A DNA stretch of 64,000 nucleotides from positions 1 through 64,000 of the forward strand of contig JALCDQ010000002.1 in NCBI GenBank assembly GCA_022641735.1, written 5' to 3'. Shown one piece after another: positions 45,315 through 54,288 of this stretch; position 1 is the stretch's first letter; every line of letters begins with the position of its first letter. Origin of the DNA: Prevotella sp. GTDB taxonomy: Bacteria > Bacteroidota > Bacteroidia > Bacteroidales > Bacteroidaceae. The notes beneath the pieces are model-generated. The model made no database searches and was not told the origin of the DNA. It was given only the letters and a program-made list of their open reading frames with translations. The translations under genes and the position numbers were made by a program.

Positions 45315-45322
45315 CAAAGATA
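45315..45322 (-). promoter_or_regulatory. Promoter -7 box touching the histidine kinase ATG
   Basis: TATCTTTG on the minus strand, 4 bp before the ATG. TTTG lies 22 bp further upstream (45348-45345). Transcription would start at or within a few bases of the start codon. Confidence 0.6.
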
Positions 45323-45420
45323 GTGTTTTCCCGATAATTTCCATCAAAATGATAAGACTAAATAACACTTTTCTTAAGACTTCATAAGCGGTTTTTCTTC
45401 CCTTTTCCATCGGAAACACC

Positions 45421-45428
45421 TACCTTTG
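45421..45428 (+). promoter_or_regulatory. Promoter -7 box of the outer-membrane barrel gene
   Basis: TACCTTTG fits TAnnTTTG, 24 bp before the ATG at 45453. No clear -33 element. Confidence 0.55.
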
Positions 45429-45452
45429 CAGCATCATAAATACAAATCAAGA

Positions 45453-47525
45453 ATGAAAAGAATATTATTTACATTATTCATAATGACCTCTTTGTCTGCT
45501 CAAGCACAAAAGCCAGACTCTCTGCGAATGGACAGTATCATTCATAATCTCCCTGATGTCGTGGTGAAAGGAGAGCGTCCGATTGCTAAAGTTAAGGGAA
45601 GTACCATCACTTATGACCTGCCAAGACTGATTGAGAAAAAGGCTGTTGATAACGTTTATGAGGCCATCAAGGAAATTCCAGGAGTCACCTTATCGGATGA
45701 ACAAATCCAATTAGGTGGAAGAAACGCAACCATTATCCTCGATGGAAAGGTCACAACGATGACGGCTGAAGAAATAACAACCCTGCTAAAAAGCCTTCCT
45801 GCCAGCAAGATTGACAAAGCGGAAGTGATGTATAATGCGCCCGCCAAGATGCAAGTGAGGGGCTCACTCATCAACATCAAGTTGAAACATGGTATTGATG
45901 ACAATTCTCCTATACAGGGAGAAATGAATTTAGCATGGAATCAAGACCACAATGCACGATTTGGAGAGCGTGCCACCTTATTATATAATAAGGGCAAATT
46001 TTCGATGGATGTCATGTATCTGCATAGCCATGGAGATAGTCATAAGATAACGGATGAACAGTCTCACCATTCCTTAGATGACGGTTCTATACATGATATT
46101 GATACTCATGAGACTGCGAACACCTCTGGTTATGGTCATACTTACCGTGTCGGAATGGATTATAATTTCACGGAAAATCATCAAATCAGCCTCGTTTATA
46201 ATGGCGATTACGAAAAGAAGAACATCCATGAAAATCTCACAGGCAACGTATCTGGTGTCACCAATATCAACTATCGCACATGGTTGCATAATCTGAGAAT
46301 GGATTATCATACGCCTTTTGGCTTGAGTGCAGGCGCCGAAATGACCTATTATCACAACCCTGAAACACAGTTTTTGTCAAGTGAACTTCCAACAGGAAAA
46401 CTCGATTATAACGTTAATAACAACCAGAAAATCAATCGATGGAAATTCTTTCTTTCGCAAGAACATGCCTTAAAGAATGGTTGGGGCATCAACTATGGAA
46501 CTATCTATACAACCAGTATCAATCATAGCCGACAGATTTATACGGCCATCAACACAACAACGGGTGATTCGCCAGTTTCCTCTTATACAAGCCAACGTGA
46601 AGACGATGCCAACATCTACTTTGGTTTTAACAAAACTTTCAGCAAAAGACTCTCGATGGAGGCCTCGGCAGCAGCCGAATATTACCACTCACCGGCCTGG
46701 CATCAGTGGCATTTCTACCCTACTCTGAACCTGACTTATCTACCTACAGCAGGTAATGTATTTCAACTTAGTTTGAGCAGTGACCGAAATTATCCTGACT
46801 ATTGGACCATGACTAACTTTATCACCTATAGCAATGGAGGATATAACGAGATAATTGGAAATCCAAGTTTGAAACCTTCAAGCGAATATCAATTGCAACT
46901 CGTATATATATTGAAGAGCAAATATCAGTTTGTTGCGTGGTTCAATCATCATGATGATTACTTTGTGCAGACACCTTATCAACGCCATGATCGCTTAGTT
47001 GTCAATTACCAATATTTGAATTTAGACTTTCAACAACAACTTGGTTTTCAATCAGTTGTACCTTTTAGTATAAGCAATTGGCTTGATTCTCGTCTGACAT
47101 TGATTGGAGTATGGCAACGTGATAAGAGCAATCTCTTTTATGACATCCCTTTCGACAGGCATGTGATTTATGGGATGGCTCAAATCCACAATATCATAAC
47201 CCTCTCTACCAAGCCAGACCTCACATTATCGATAGATGGAATGATGCGCTCAAAAGCCATCCAAGCAACATTTAATTTACCTGCTTCCAGCAATCTCGAC
47301 ATCAGCACGCGATGGCAATTTTGGAATAAACGTGCCATTTTGAAAGCGTATTGCAATGACATTTTTGAGACTTCAAGCATTAATCCACGCATCAATTATC
47401 AAGGACAGAACCTACGCATGGACTTTTCCAGTTATCGAGAGTTCGGCATTTCCTTTACCTATAAATTCGGAGGATTCAAAGAAAAGGCAAGAGAGAAAGT
47501 GGATACATCCAGATTTCACCATTAA
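45453..47525 (+). CDS. TonB-receptor-like outer-membrane barrel protein
   Basis: A 690-residue outer-membrane protein. The start is the ATG at 45453 (MKRILFTLFIMTSLSAQAQ is the signal peptide); an in-frame ATG at 45426 would sit on the -7 box. A plug-like domain (about 25-125: AIKEIPGVTLSDEQIQLGGR, ILDGKVTT) precedes a barrel of the OMP_b-brl_3 class with many aromatic strands. There is no carboxypeptidase-like N-terminal repeat and no evident TonB box, and no SusD partner is next to it. A substrate cannot be named. The gene stands 85 bp before the GH3 gene, on the same strand, with its own promoter. Confidence 0.83.
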   Translation: MKRILFTLFIMTSLSAQAQKPDSLRMDSIIHNLPDVVVKGERPIAKVKGSTITYDLPRLIEKKAVDNVYEAIKEIPGVTLSDEQIQLGGRNATIILDGKVTTMTAEEITTLLKSLPASKIDKAEVMYNAPAKMQVRGSLINIKLKHGIDDNSPIQGEMNLAWNQDHNARFGERATLLYNKGKFSMDVMYLHSHGDSHKITDEQSHHSLDDGSIHDIDTHETANTSGYGHTYRVGMDYNFTENHQISLVYNGDYEKKNIHENLTGNVSGVTNINYRTWLHNLRMDYHTPFGLSAGAEMTYYHNPETQFLSSELPTGKLDYNVNNNQKINRWKFFLSQEHALKNGWGINYGTIYTTSINHSRQIYTAINTTTGDSPVSSYTSQREDDANIYFGFNKTFSKRLSMEASAAAEYYHSPAWHQWHFYPTLNLTYLPTAGNVFQLSLSSDRNYPDYWTMTNFITYSNGGYNEIIGNPSLKPSSEYQLQLVYILKSKYQFVAWFNHHDDYFVQTPYQRHDRLVVNYQYLNLDFQQQLGFQSVVPFSISNWLDSRLTLIGVWQRDKSNLFYDIPFDRHVIYGMAQIHNIITLSTKPDLTLSIDGMMRSKAIQATFNLPASSNLDISTRWQFWNKRAILKAYCNDIFETSSINPRINYQGQNLRMDFSSYREFGISFTYKFGGFKEKAREKVDTSRFHH

Positions 47526-47549
47526 CTCATCAGACATTTTTTCAAAGGG

Positions 47550-47581
47550 TTTGTATAATTCAAATATAATTAGTATCTTTG
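47550..47581 (+). promoter_or_regulatory. Promoter of the GH3 gene
   Basis: TTTG at 47550-47553, 20-bp spacer, TATCTTTG at 47574-47581: a full Bacteroidota promoter 29 bp before the ATG at 47611. Confidence 0.8.
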
Positions 47582-47610
47582 CAAGCATAAATACAAATAC
47601 CAATCAAATC

Positions 47611-49905
47611 ATGAAAAATAAACTTATCACTATTCTACTATGTCTGCTTGCTTTGCCGTTAAGTCTAAGTGCACAAGTCTATAAAGACGTTAAAGCACCG
47701 ATAGAAAAGCGTGTGGAAGACTTATTGAACCGAATGACCATCGATGAGAAAATCGGGCAGATGAACCAGTTTTTAGGATTAGAATACTTGAAAACGAATC
47801 GTGCCAACCTTGAAAAAGGTGATGCCAAAAATAAAAACGAGAATGTGTTTTATCCTCATACACCTATCTCGCAAATAGAAGCATGGACAAAGGAAGGACT
47901 GATAGGTTCTTATCTGATGGTCTTCACGGCAGAAGAAGCTAATTATCTGCAACGATTGGCCATGCAGAGCCGTCTGGGAATACCAATTCTCTTTGGTATC
48001 GATGCCATCCATGGCAACGCTATGTGTGACAACATGACCACTTATCCATCCAACATCAATGCTGCTTGCTCGTTTGATCCTGATATGACTTATCGCATAG
48101 CGCGTGAAACGGCAGAGGAAATGACTACTGTAGGCATGCGCTGGGCTTACAATCCGAATGTGGAAGTTGCCCGTGATGCTCGATGGGGACGTGTTGGAGA
48201 GACTTTTGGCGAAGACCCTTACCTTGTATCAATAATGGGTCAGTCTATTGTGAAAGGCCTGCAACGCAATCTTGACACTCAGCAAGATGTATTGGCTTGC
48301 ATCAAACACTTCGTTGCTGGCAGTCAACCTTTGAATGGGAAGAACGTTTCGCCTGCAGACATCTCAGAACGCACGCTTCGTGAAGTGTTTTTCCCTCCAT
48401 TTAAACAAGGTGTTGATGCAGGTGCGGCAACCTTAATGGTGGCTCATAATGAAGTGAACGGTATCCCTTGCCATACCAATAAATGGCTAATGACAGATAT
48501 TCTTCGAAATGAATGGAAATGGCCTGGTTTCATCGTAAGTGATTGGATGGATTTGGAGCATGTCTGGGAAGTCCATAAGACAGCATCAAGCATGAAAGAG
48601 GCTTTCTATCAGGCTATCATGGCGGGGCTCGATATGCACATGCAAGGCATTCACTGGCAGCAAATGGTAAAGGAACTCGTCAATGAAGGGCGCATATCAG
48701 AAGAGAGAATCAACCAAAGCGTTCGGCGTATTCTATACACAAAATTCAAACTTGGTCTTTTTGAGCATCCTTATACCGACGAGAAACTCCGCAAGAAGGT
48801 TTGTCAAAGTGAGGCTCACATGAACACGGCTCTCGAGGCTGCCCGCAATAGCATCGTGTTACTGAAAAATGAAGGTTCGTTGCTCCCTCTTACAGAAGTC
48901 AAATATAAGAAAGTATTAGTAACGGGTGTGAATGCCAATAGTCAGAATATTCTTGGCGATTGGAGCAACTGGATGGGCGATAAGACTAGCACCGCGTTGA
49001 AAGGCTTACAAAAGATAGCAAAGCAAACTGATTTCGATTTTGTGGACCAAGGTAACAATCCACGCTATATGACGGAAGAAAAGGTGAATGAAGCAGTGGA
49101 ACATGCCAAGCAATGTGACCTGAATCTTGTGATAGCCGGGGAATATATGCCGAGAAGTGATTGGAATAACCGTACTGATGGGGAAAACCTTGACCGCAGT
49201 GACCTCAATCTTGTAGGTCTTCAGGAAGAACTCATCGAGAAACTTTATGCTACGGGGAAACCCACTGTTCTTGTCCTTATCAATGGCCGTCCATTGAGTA
49301 CGGAATGGGCATCAGACCATCTGCCTGCCATCATAGAGGCTCTTGCTCCTGGCATACAAGGAGGACAGGCTCTTGCCGAAATTCTTTATGGAAAAGTTAA
49401 TCCCAGTGCAAAACTCGCCATCACAATCCCACGCAATGTTGGCCAGCTTATCAAAGTGTATAACGAAAAGCCTGCCGCCAGTTTCCATCCTTTCACTCTT
49501 ACCAATGACGCCCCACTCTATCCTTTCGGATTCGGGCTTAGTTATACGACTTTCAAATATAGTAATCTCACGCTTGACAAGGTGCAAATGGGCACTACAG
49601 ATAGTTTCAAGGCAAGTGTGACACTTACAAATACGGGCTCCAAAGAAGGCACGGAAATCGTGCAACTTTATATTCGGGATTGTTACAGTATCGTTTCTCG
49701 CCCTGTAAAGGAACTGAAAGACTTTAAACGTATCACCTTGAAACCTGGAGAATCGCAGATTGTCATTTTCGACATACCAGCAGAGAAATTGGCCTATTAT
49801 AATGAAGAGATGAAATGGACGGTAGAGCCTGGTGATTTCGACATCATGGTGGGGAGTTCGTCTGCTGATAAAGATTTGCTAAAAGCCACAATCAACGTAA
49901 AATAA
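47611..49905 (+). CDS. GH3 family beta-glucosidase, periplasmic
   Basis: A 764-residue retaining glycoside hydrolase of family 3. I start at 47611, where a signal peptide begins (MKNKLITILLCLLALPLSLSAQ); the frame is open far upstream but there it overlaps the barrel gene and the promoter. The catalytic nucleophile is Asp311 in FIVSDWMDL; KHFVAG and GRVGETFGEDP are substrate-binding motifs of the TIM barrel. The second domain and the fibronectin III-like C-terminal domain (about 680-764, DSFKASVTLTNTGSKEG) match BglX-type enzymes. It likely releases glucose from beta-glucans or cello-oligosaccharides. Confidence 0.95.
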   Translation: MKNKLITILLCLLALPLSLSAQVYKDVKAPIEKRVEDLLNRMTIDEKIGQMNQFLGLEYLKTNRANLEKGDAKNKNENVFYPHTPISQIEAWTKEGLIGSYLMVFTAEEANYLQRLAMQSRLGIPILFGIDAIHGNAMCDNMTTYPSNINAACSFDPDMTYRIARETAEEMTTVGMRWAYNPNVEVARDARWGRVGETFGEDPYLVSIMGQSIVKGLQRNLDTQQDVLACIKHFVAGSQPLNGKNVSPADISERTLREVFFPPFKQGVDAGAATLMVAHNEVNGIPCHTNKWLMTDILRNEWKWPGFIVSDWMDLEHVWEVHKTASSMKEAFYQAIMAGLDMHMQGIHWQQMVKELVNEGRISEERINQSVRRILYTKFKLGLFEHPYTDEKLRKKVCQSEAHMNTALEAARNSIVLLKNEGSLLPLTEVKYKKVLVTGVNANSQNILGDWSNWMGDKTSTALKGLQKIAKQTDFDFVDQGNNPRYMTEEKVNEAVEHAKQCDLNLVIAGEYMPRSDWNNRTDGENLDRSDLNLVGLQEELIEKLYATGKPTVLVLINGRPLSTEWASDHLPAIIEALAPGIQGGQALAEILYGKVNPSAKLAITIPRNVGQLIKVYNEKPAASFHPFTLTNDAPLYPFGFGLSYTTFKYSNLTLDKVQMGTTDSFKASVTLTNTGSKEGTEIVQLYIRDCYSIVSRPVKELKDFKRITLKPGESQIVIFDIPAEKLAYYNEEMKWTVEPGDFDIMVGSSSADKDLLKATINVK

Positions 49906-49992
49906 AAAAGGCTTTTCTGTAAAATCATGTTGATGCATAGGCTTTTGTAAATTTATACTTTGAGTATAAATATAGCTATTGACAGAATCAAG

Positions 49993-50036
49993 AAAACTCT
50001 GGAAAAGCAATTATCAAGGCTTTTCCAGAGTTTTTT
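49993..50036 (+). terminator. Rho-independent terminator of the GH3 gene
   Basis: A perfect 16-bp stem (AAAACTCTGGAAAAGC with GCTTTTCCAGAGTTTT) around a 10-nt loop, continuing into T6. It lies 88 bp after the GH3 stop codon and upstream of the 408-bp repeat, so the repeat is not simply the GH3 trailer. Confidence 0.9.
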
Positions 50037-50129
50037 GAAATAAGATTCCCGAGTATGAATTTCATATCTAAGAAGCTGTATTGTAATTATATTTCAGTAT
50101 TTAAACAAGCATAGGCAGTATTAGGAATA

Positions 50130-50537
50130 GTTAATAAATTAACTTAAAACGACTTGCAACATTTATACAAGTTACTAATGAAATATACAAAAACGTTCTT
50201 TGAGATTGGACGTTTGGCCTTTTGTATAGGCACGTTTGGCCAAACGAGGTGCTTATTAGGCCAAATGAGGACCTCATTAATCGTTGTTTATAGGGTGAAA
50301 AGCCACCTTCTATAAGGCCATTAACCGAATTTCACAGGGTCAAAAGTGGCTTTTGAGGATAAAATTAGACTTTTTCAAAAACCGACTTCGCCGAAAAGGC
50401 CCTTTTCGTGCGATATAAGCGACTTTATTTCCCAAGGTTCACTGCATGAAGCCTTGCCATTTTCATAGCCTCATTTTCGACTTGCATAAATATGCAAAAA
50501 CGAGAATCCTTTTTGCATAAAGTTAATCTGATATATT
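50130..50537. repeat. 408-bp dispersed intergenic repeat, copy 2
   Basis: Ungapped match to 30026-30433, offset constant at 20104. The hairpin at 50433-50456 has CAAGGTTCA paired to TGAA(g)CCTTG; relative to copy 1 one pair is changed from G-C to A-T and an additional C-G pair forms. The arms ATGCAAAA and TTTTGCAT (50492-50518) are identical to copy 1 while 7 of 11 loop bases differ. The array part (units at 50273, 50295, 50317, 50339) is more decayed than in copy 1. Like copy 1 it lies between convergent genes. Intergenic sequence before it (50037-50129) and after it (50538-50680) shows nothing else. Confidence 0.85.
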
Positions 50538-50680
50538 CAATTAAGAATGTGGTTTGATAAGAAAAACAAGACTTAGCTTTATAACTAATTTGTATGATTC
50601 TTATCATAACATACAAAGATGTTGTTTTTACAGCCATTTATCATTTACAAATGAACGTAAAATATCAGCCAAATAAAAAG

Positions 50681-50895
50681 TGCCCATCACAGGTGCAATA
50701 TGCAAATGTGATGGACATACTCATGATACATTAACGTAAAAATCAAATTTTCCAACTTATCCGAACATATTAAGTTTTCCCATTATGTAAGAAAGCAAGA
50801 CCGTTTAGTCAAAAACGCGTCTTATCTTTTTACAAACATTTCGTCGTGTACTTGGTCAGTATTTGTTTCAGTAGTGGTTGTTGTATGCAAAATTA
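50681..50895 (-). ncRNA. Candidate small RNA ending in a hairpin
   Basis: A TAATTTTG box (50895-50888, minus strand) lies about 170 nt before a hairpin (TGCCCATCACA at 50681-50691, TGTGATGGACA at 50707-50717) whose minus-strand 3' side is followed by T5. No reading frame longer than a few codons lies between. The -33 element is poorly spaced (24 bp). The region 50900-51060 further upstream holds a near tandem GACTCAGCG/GACTTAGCG pair and is otherwise featureless. This is a weak call. Confidence 0.3.
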
Positions 50896-51080
50896 ATAAA
50901 AAAACGCTTATATAAAAATCAATAAGAACGTTTTTTCAATTTACTATCGCAGATTTTTACGCTAAGTCAATAAATTTACGCTGAGTCAAAAAATGATGTA
51001 GAAAAATCAATAAGGATGATGACTGAAGTTTCTGAATATTCAATGATTATTTTTTTTCTGGTAATATTCAGATAAACAAA

Positions 51081-51119
51081 ATGCCCATCACAGCTACAAA
51101 AAGTAAATGTAATGGGCAT
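51081..51119 (-). terminator. Terminator of the sigma/anti-sigma operon
   Basis: ATGCCCATCACA pairs with TGTAATGGGCAT (11 of 12) across 15 nt, followed on the minus strand by TTTTGTTT, 26 bp after the anti-sigma stop. Its arms match the hairpin at 50681-50717, so the two are related copies about 400 bp apart. Confidence 0.75.
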
Positions 51120-51144
51120 AAAAAGGACTTATAAACTGATATTT

Positions 51145-52419
51145 TTATAGCCCTCCATCGACAATCCAAATATGCTGAGAATTATCATTTCGGATGGCGA
51201 GATGCTCCTTTTCTGAGGATCCATCAGGCCGTGTTAGAGTATAGAACACATATACACCCGCATAACTTCCATCTTTCTTGACAATAAAATCAGAGGCTCT
51301 GCTTCCATTCAAATTGGCTGATAATTTCTGAAAAACATCCTTATAATATGCTAATGCTTCTTTTGCTTTCTCCGATTCTCCTGTGATTAAAGCCTGCATT
51401 ATCCGTTGTGCAGCTTGTTGCGGGGCTTCTTTTTGCAAGAAGGAAAGACGCTGCTGAGATATAGATTGCTCTTGATGAATTTGTATCCATTTATTGAAAG
51501 GTATTTGAGGCAATGCGATGAGAGAATTCTTATTCAACATGATGTTGTAACGAATGTCATCGATGTGCATCATCAATGTTTTTGAACCATCGGCCATCAG
51601 CCATATTTTTACAGAACGCAAAAGACCATCGTTCTTTGAAAATACGTTTTGCATGGTCACCTTATACTCTTTCATCTTCCCCAATTCCAATAATTGTTGC
51701 AGGTCGCCACTCGATTCCATCCCCTCAGTTATCAGCACGATTGTTGAATCAGTCTCTGTTCGTGTAACCTTATTCTTTTTTGAGAGTTCCATAACAGATT
51801 CCTGCATGGAAAGCAATCGTTCAGGATAGAGAAGATTAGCGAAAGATTCCAACACATTATCATTCAGATTTCCCATAAAATAATACCCGTCAGGAGTCCA
51901 GACATACTGATTTTTACCATCACAGACAATTGTCTTACCCTGTTCTTTCTCCACACGATAATACGTGGAATCGTTCTGTCGCACCAACTGAATATTAATC
52001 TTTACAAAATCAGAATGCAGATTAAAATAGGCAAAATTCTCATTACGTTCAGTTCGAGCATATACATCCATCTGGAAACTGCCTACATTCTGCACACATT
52101 TAATAGCCTCTTCCATTGAGAATAAAGGCATATTTGCCGATGCTGGAACTGAAAAAAAATGACTCCAACCGACAGCAACACCCACTAAGAATATTGCTAT
52201 TGCCGCAGCTGCTTGCCAATATTTACGATGATTTTTGCGTACCTTATCATCCAAAGTCGCACGAGGCTGAAGCGTATTAAACGTATCTTTCAAATCTTCG
52301 TAATATGCTTTACATTTTGAACAATGAGCTGCATGCTCTTCACACTCAACTTTTGTCTGCTTATCAACTGTGGTATCGAAGAGTTCCACAACCTTATTTC
52401 TAAATTCTTCACAAGTCAT
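51145..52419 (-). CDS. Anti-sigma factor with zinc-finger and periplasmic domain
   Basis: A 424-residue membrane protein. The N-terminal cytoplasmic domain carries the H-x3-C-x2-C zinc site (His29, Cys33, Cys36), as in ZAS anti-sigma factors. One helix at about 68-85 (WQAAAAIAIFLVGVAVGW) is followed by a periplasmic region with a LolA/DUF2092-like fold (MEEAIKCVQNVGSFQMDVYARTERNENFAYFN ... GKNQYVWTPDGYYFMG). Next to it, 24 bp upstream, is an ECF sigma factor gene, its likely partner. The signal could be lipid or envelope stress, given the fold. The order sigma-anti-sigma is classic. Confidence 0.82.
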   Translation of the reverse strand: MTCEEFRNKVVELFDTTVDKQTKVECEEHAAHCSKCKAYYEDLKDTFNTLQPRATLDDKVRKNHRKYWQAAAAIAIFLVGVAVGWSHFFSVPASANMPLFSMEEAIKCVQNVGSFQMDVYARTERNENFAYFNLHSDFVKINIQLVRQNDSTYYRVEKEQGKTIVCDGKNQYVWTPDGYYFMGNLNDNVLESFANLLYPERLLSMQESVMELSKKNKVTRTETDSTIVLITEGMESSGDLQQLLELGKMKEYKVTMQNVFSKNDGLLRSVKIWLMADGSKTLMMHIDDIRYNIMLNKNSLIALPQIPFNKWIQIHQEQSISQQRLSFLQKEAPQQAAQRIMQALITGESEKAKEALAYYKDVFQKLSANLNGSRASDFIVKKDGSYAGVYVFYTLTRPDGSSEKEHLAIRNDNSQHIWIVDGGL

Positions 52420-52443
52420 AATCTGTAATTTTTTTATTATACA

Positions 52444-52950
52444 TTAAATTGTTTTCATTCCTTGACGGATTTTCTCCAGTCCATAAAGAAATCTGGACTT
52501 TACCGTTGGCAAGGGAATAGATAGAATATCAGCAATCTCCGCAAAGCTATTGCCACCATAAATCCGTAATCGAATCACTTCTGCTTGCTCCTCAGGTATC
52601 TTATTGAGCAACAAGGAAATACGTTGGAAATCGCTTTCAAAATCTTCTGCTGTACATTCAGTCCTGTCAAAGTTTTCTTCAAGAGATACTAAGTTCCGCT
52701 TTTGAAGTTCACGTAGCTTGGTTATGCAAAGATTGGAAAGAGTTCGGAAAAGATAGCTTCGCAGGTCCTTCACGTCTGAAGAGTTTCCCTCTGACAAGCG
52801 AGAATGCATTTTCAGATATACATCCTGTAAAGCATCTTTCGCATATTCGATATTTCCAAGTCTATAAGAAGCATAGCGAAGCAAATGCGGGCTTTCGGTC
52901 TCTATCAGCTTTGCCAATCTCGAAAGAGTGATGTCGTGTTCTTTTTTCAT
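52444..52950 (-). CDS. ECF-type RNA polymerase sigma factor
   Basis: A 168-residue extracytoplasmic function sigma factor. Region 2 (about 10-75) includes RLGNIEYAKDALQDVYLKMHSRL, and region 4 (about 110-162) includes EVIRLRIYGGNSFAEIADILSIPLPTVKSRF, the helix-turn-helix for the -35 element. Regions 1 and 3 are missing, as in ECF factors. It should be held inactive by the adjacent anti-sigma protein and direct its own operon; I found no clear self-promoter. Length is typical. Confidence 0.93.
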   Translation of the reverse strand: MKKEHDITLSRLAKLIETESPHLLRYASYRLGNIEYAKDALQDVYLKMHSRLSEGNSSDVKDLRSYLFRTLSNLCITKLRELQKRNLVSLEENFDRTECTAEDFESDFQRISLLLNKIPEEQAEVIRLRIYGGNSFAEIADILSIPLPTVKSRFLYGLEKIRQGMKTI

Positions 52951-53128
52951 TGTTTTACATTTTACTTTGTGTTGAGATGCATCTGCTATTAATGACTCAA
53001 AAAGGACTGAAAAGATTTAATTTAATGTGTTTTTTTGCAGATTTTGTAAGTATTTTATTGGTTCATAAATTCTGAATTGATTAGTCTCTCTGAGAACTTT
53101 AGATTTTTGGATGTATATTCCCGTACTT

Positions 53129-53213
53129 GTGAAAGGTAACCTTTTGGAGTGTAAATGATAGTCTTTTACGTTCCTTTTAATGGCTTTTTACAGGGTAAAA
53201 GACCATCTTTTAT
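53129..53213. repeat. Four-unit 22-bp-period palindromic array
   Basis: Units at 53129, 53151, 53173 and 53195, spacers agt, gtt and agg. Unit 1 ends TTTTGG and unit 3 begins CCTTTTAAT, exactly the two deviations seen in the array at 1596, so these two are the closest relatives. It is 91 bp downstream of the atpG stop codon, beyond the terminator hairpin. The 354-bp gap (52951-53304) otherwise holds only AT-rich sequence in front of the sigma gene. Confidence 0.88.
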
Positions 53214-53235
53214 AATGAGTTATGAAACTCTATGA

Positions 53236-53273
53236 AAGACAAAGGGTTGCGTATGTTTGCAACCCTTTGTCTT
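53236..53273 (-). terminator. Terminator of the ATP synthase operon
   Basis: A perfect 15-bp stem (AAGACAAAGGGTTGC with GCAACCCTTTGTCTT) with an 8-nt loop, 31 bp after the atpG stop on the minus strand. The run after it is short (TTC). Confidence 0.75.
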
Positions 53274-53304
53274 ATATCAGTTCCTCTTGTATTATAAAGA
53301 GGGC

Positions 53305-54282
53305 TTAATTGTTTACTGTACCGCCAACAATGTCGAGTAATTCACTCGTAATTGCAGCTTGACGACTCTTGTTATACTGAAGATTCAGCGTCTTCAAAAG
53401 GTCATCCGCATTATCCGTAGCTGTCTGCATTGCCACCATTCGGGCAGCATGTTCAGAGGCATTGCTGTCGAGGAGAGCCGTGTAAACCATCAGATTGAGC
53501 AATTTAGGCACCAATGTGCGCAACACAGTCTCAAGGTCAGGTTCCACGATAAAGTCATCATTCAATGGTTTCACATTCTCCTGTTCACGCTGCTTCTTCT
53601 CATTTTTCTTGCGAAGATACTCCTGCGCTTTAGCCGTAGCTACATTCGAAGAAAGGTCGCGGTCGTTCATTGCACTTAAACTCTCAGTGGAGAGGTCGAT
53701 GGGAAGAAATTGCCGACGCGTCAATATCTGTGAACCAGCACTCTTGAAGTGATGATAGATAAGGTCAACGCGGTCGATTTCGCCCTTGACATACATCGAA
53801 GACAACTTTTCAGAGATTTCAGCACATGCATGAGCATTAGGCTTTTCAGCCAAATCGAGGAAACTTCCAGCTGATGGAATGCCCAATTTGGCAATACGCT
53901 CAGCAACCTTGCGCCCGATGGGATAGACGGTAATGTCTTCTATACCCTGCTCATGATATTCCTTGATTGCCTGTTCCATCATTTTCAATACGTTAGCATT
54001 GAAGCCTCCGCAAAGAGAAGAATTACTCGAATAGACAATGAGTGCAACACGGCTTACCTTGGAATGAGCCCGCTCAAACAGATTATCAGTGTCGGCATCT
54101 GGCATTGAAGCCAAGAACACCTTGAGGATATGTTCAAGCAGATTCTCATAAGGCAGCATGTTCTGAATGGCTACCTGTGCATGATGAAGTTTAGACGACG
54201 CCACCATCTTCATAGCACTCGTAATCTTACGGGTGCTATTTACGCTGGCTATGCGAGTCTTTATTTCTTTCAGAGAAGCCAT
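53305..54282 (-). CDS. atpG: ATP synthase F1 subunit gamma
   Basis: A 325-residue rotor shaft subunit. The N-terminal helix (MASLKEIKTRIASVNSTRKITSAMKMVASSKLHHAQ) and C-terminal helix (LQYNKSRQAAITSELLDIVGG) form the coiled coil that turns inside alpha3-beta3. It is about 30-40 residues longer than most bacterial gamma subunits; a Lys/Glu-rich insert at about 210-245 (KKNEKKQREQENVKPLNDDF) accounts for this. It is the last gene of the operon, 6 bp after atpA. Confidence 0.95.
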   Translation of the reverse strand: MASLKEIKTRIASVNSTRKITSAMKMVASSKLHHAQVAIQNMLPYENLLEHILKVFLASMPDADTDNLFERAHSKVSRVALIVYSSNSSLCGGFNANVLKMMEQAIKEYHEQGIEDITVYPIGRKVAERIAKLGIPSAGSFLDLAEKPNAHACAEISEKLSSMYVKGEIDRVDLIYHHFKSAGSQILTRRQFLPIDLSTESLSAMNDRDLSSNVATAKAQEYLRKKNEKKQREQENVKPLNDDFIVEPDLETVLRTLVPKLLNLMVYTALLDSNASEHAARMVAMQTATDNADDLLKTLNLQYNKSRQAAITSELLDIVGGTVNN

Positions 54283-54288
54283 AAGCGG

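Noticed and set aside
47356..47610. Longer N-terminus for the GH3 enzyme
   Set aside because: The upstream frame overlaps the barrel gene and the promoter at 47550-47581; the signal peptide begins at 47611.
50425..50637. Small minus-strand gene of 70 codons overlapping repeat copy 2
   Set aside because: The frame is not kept in repeat copy 1, there is no promoter or signal, and it crosses the repeat boundary.
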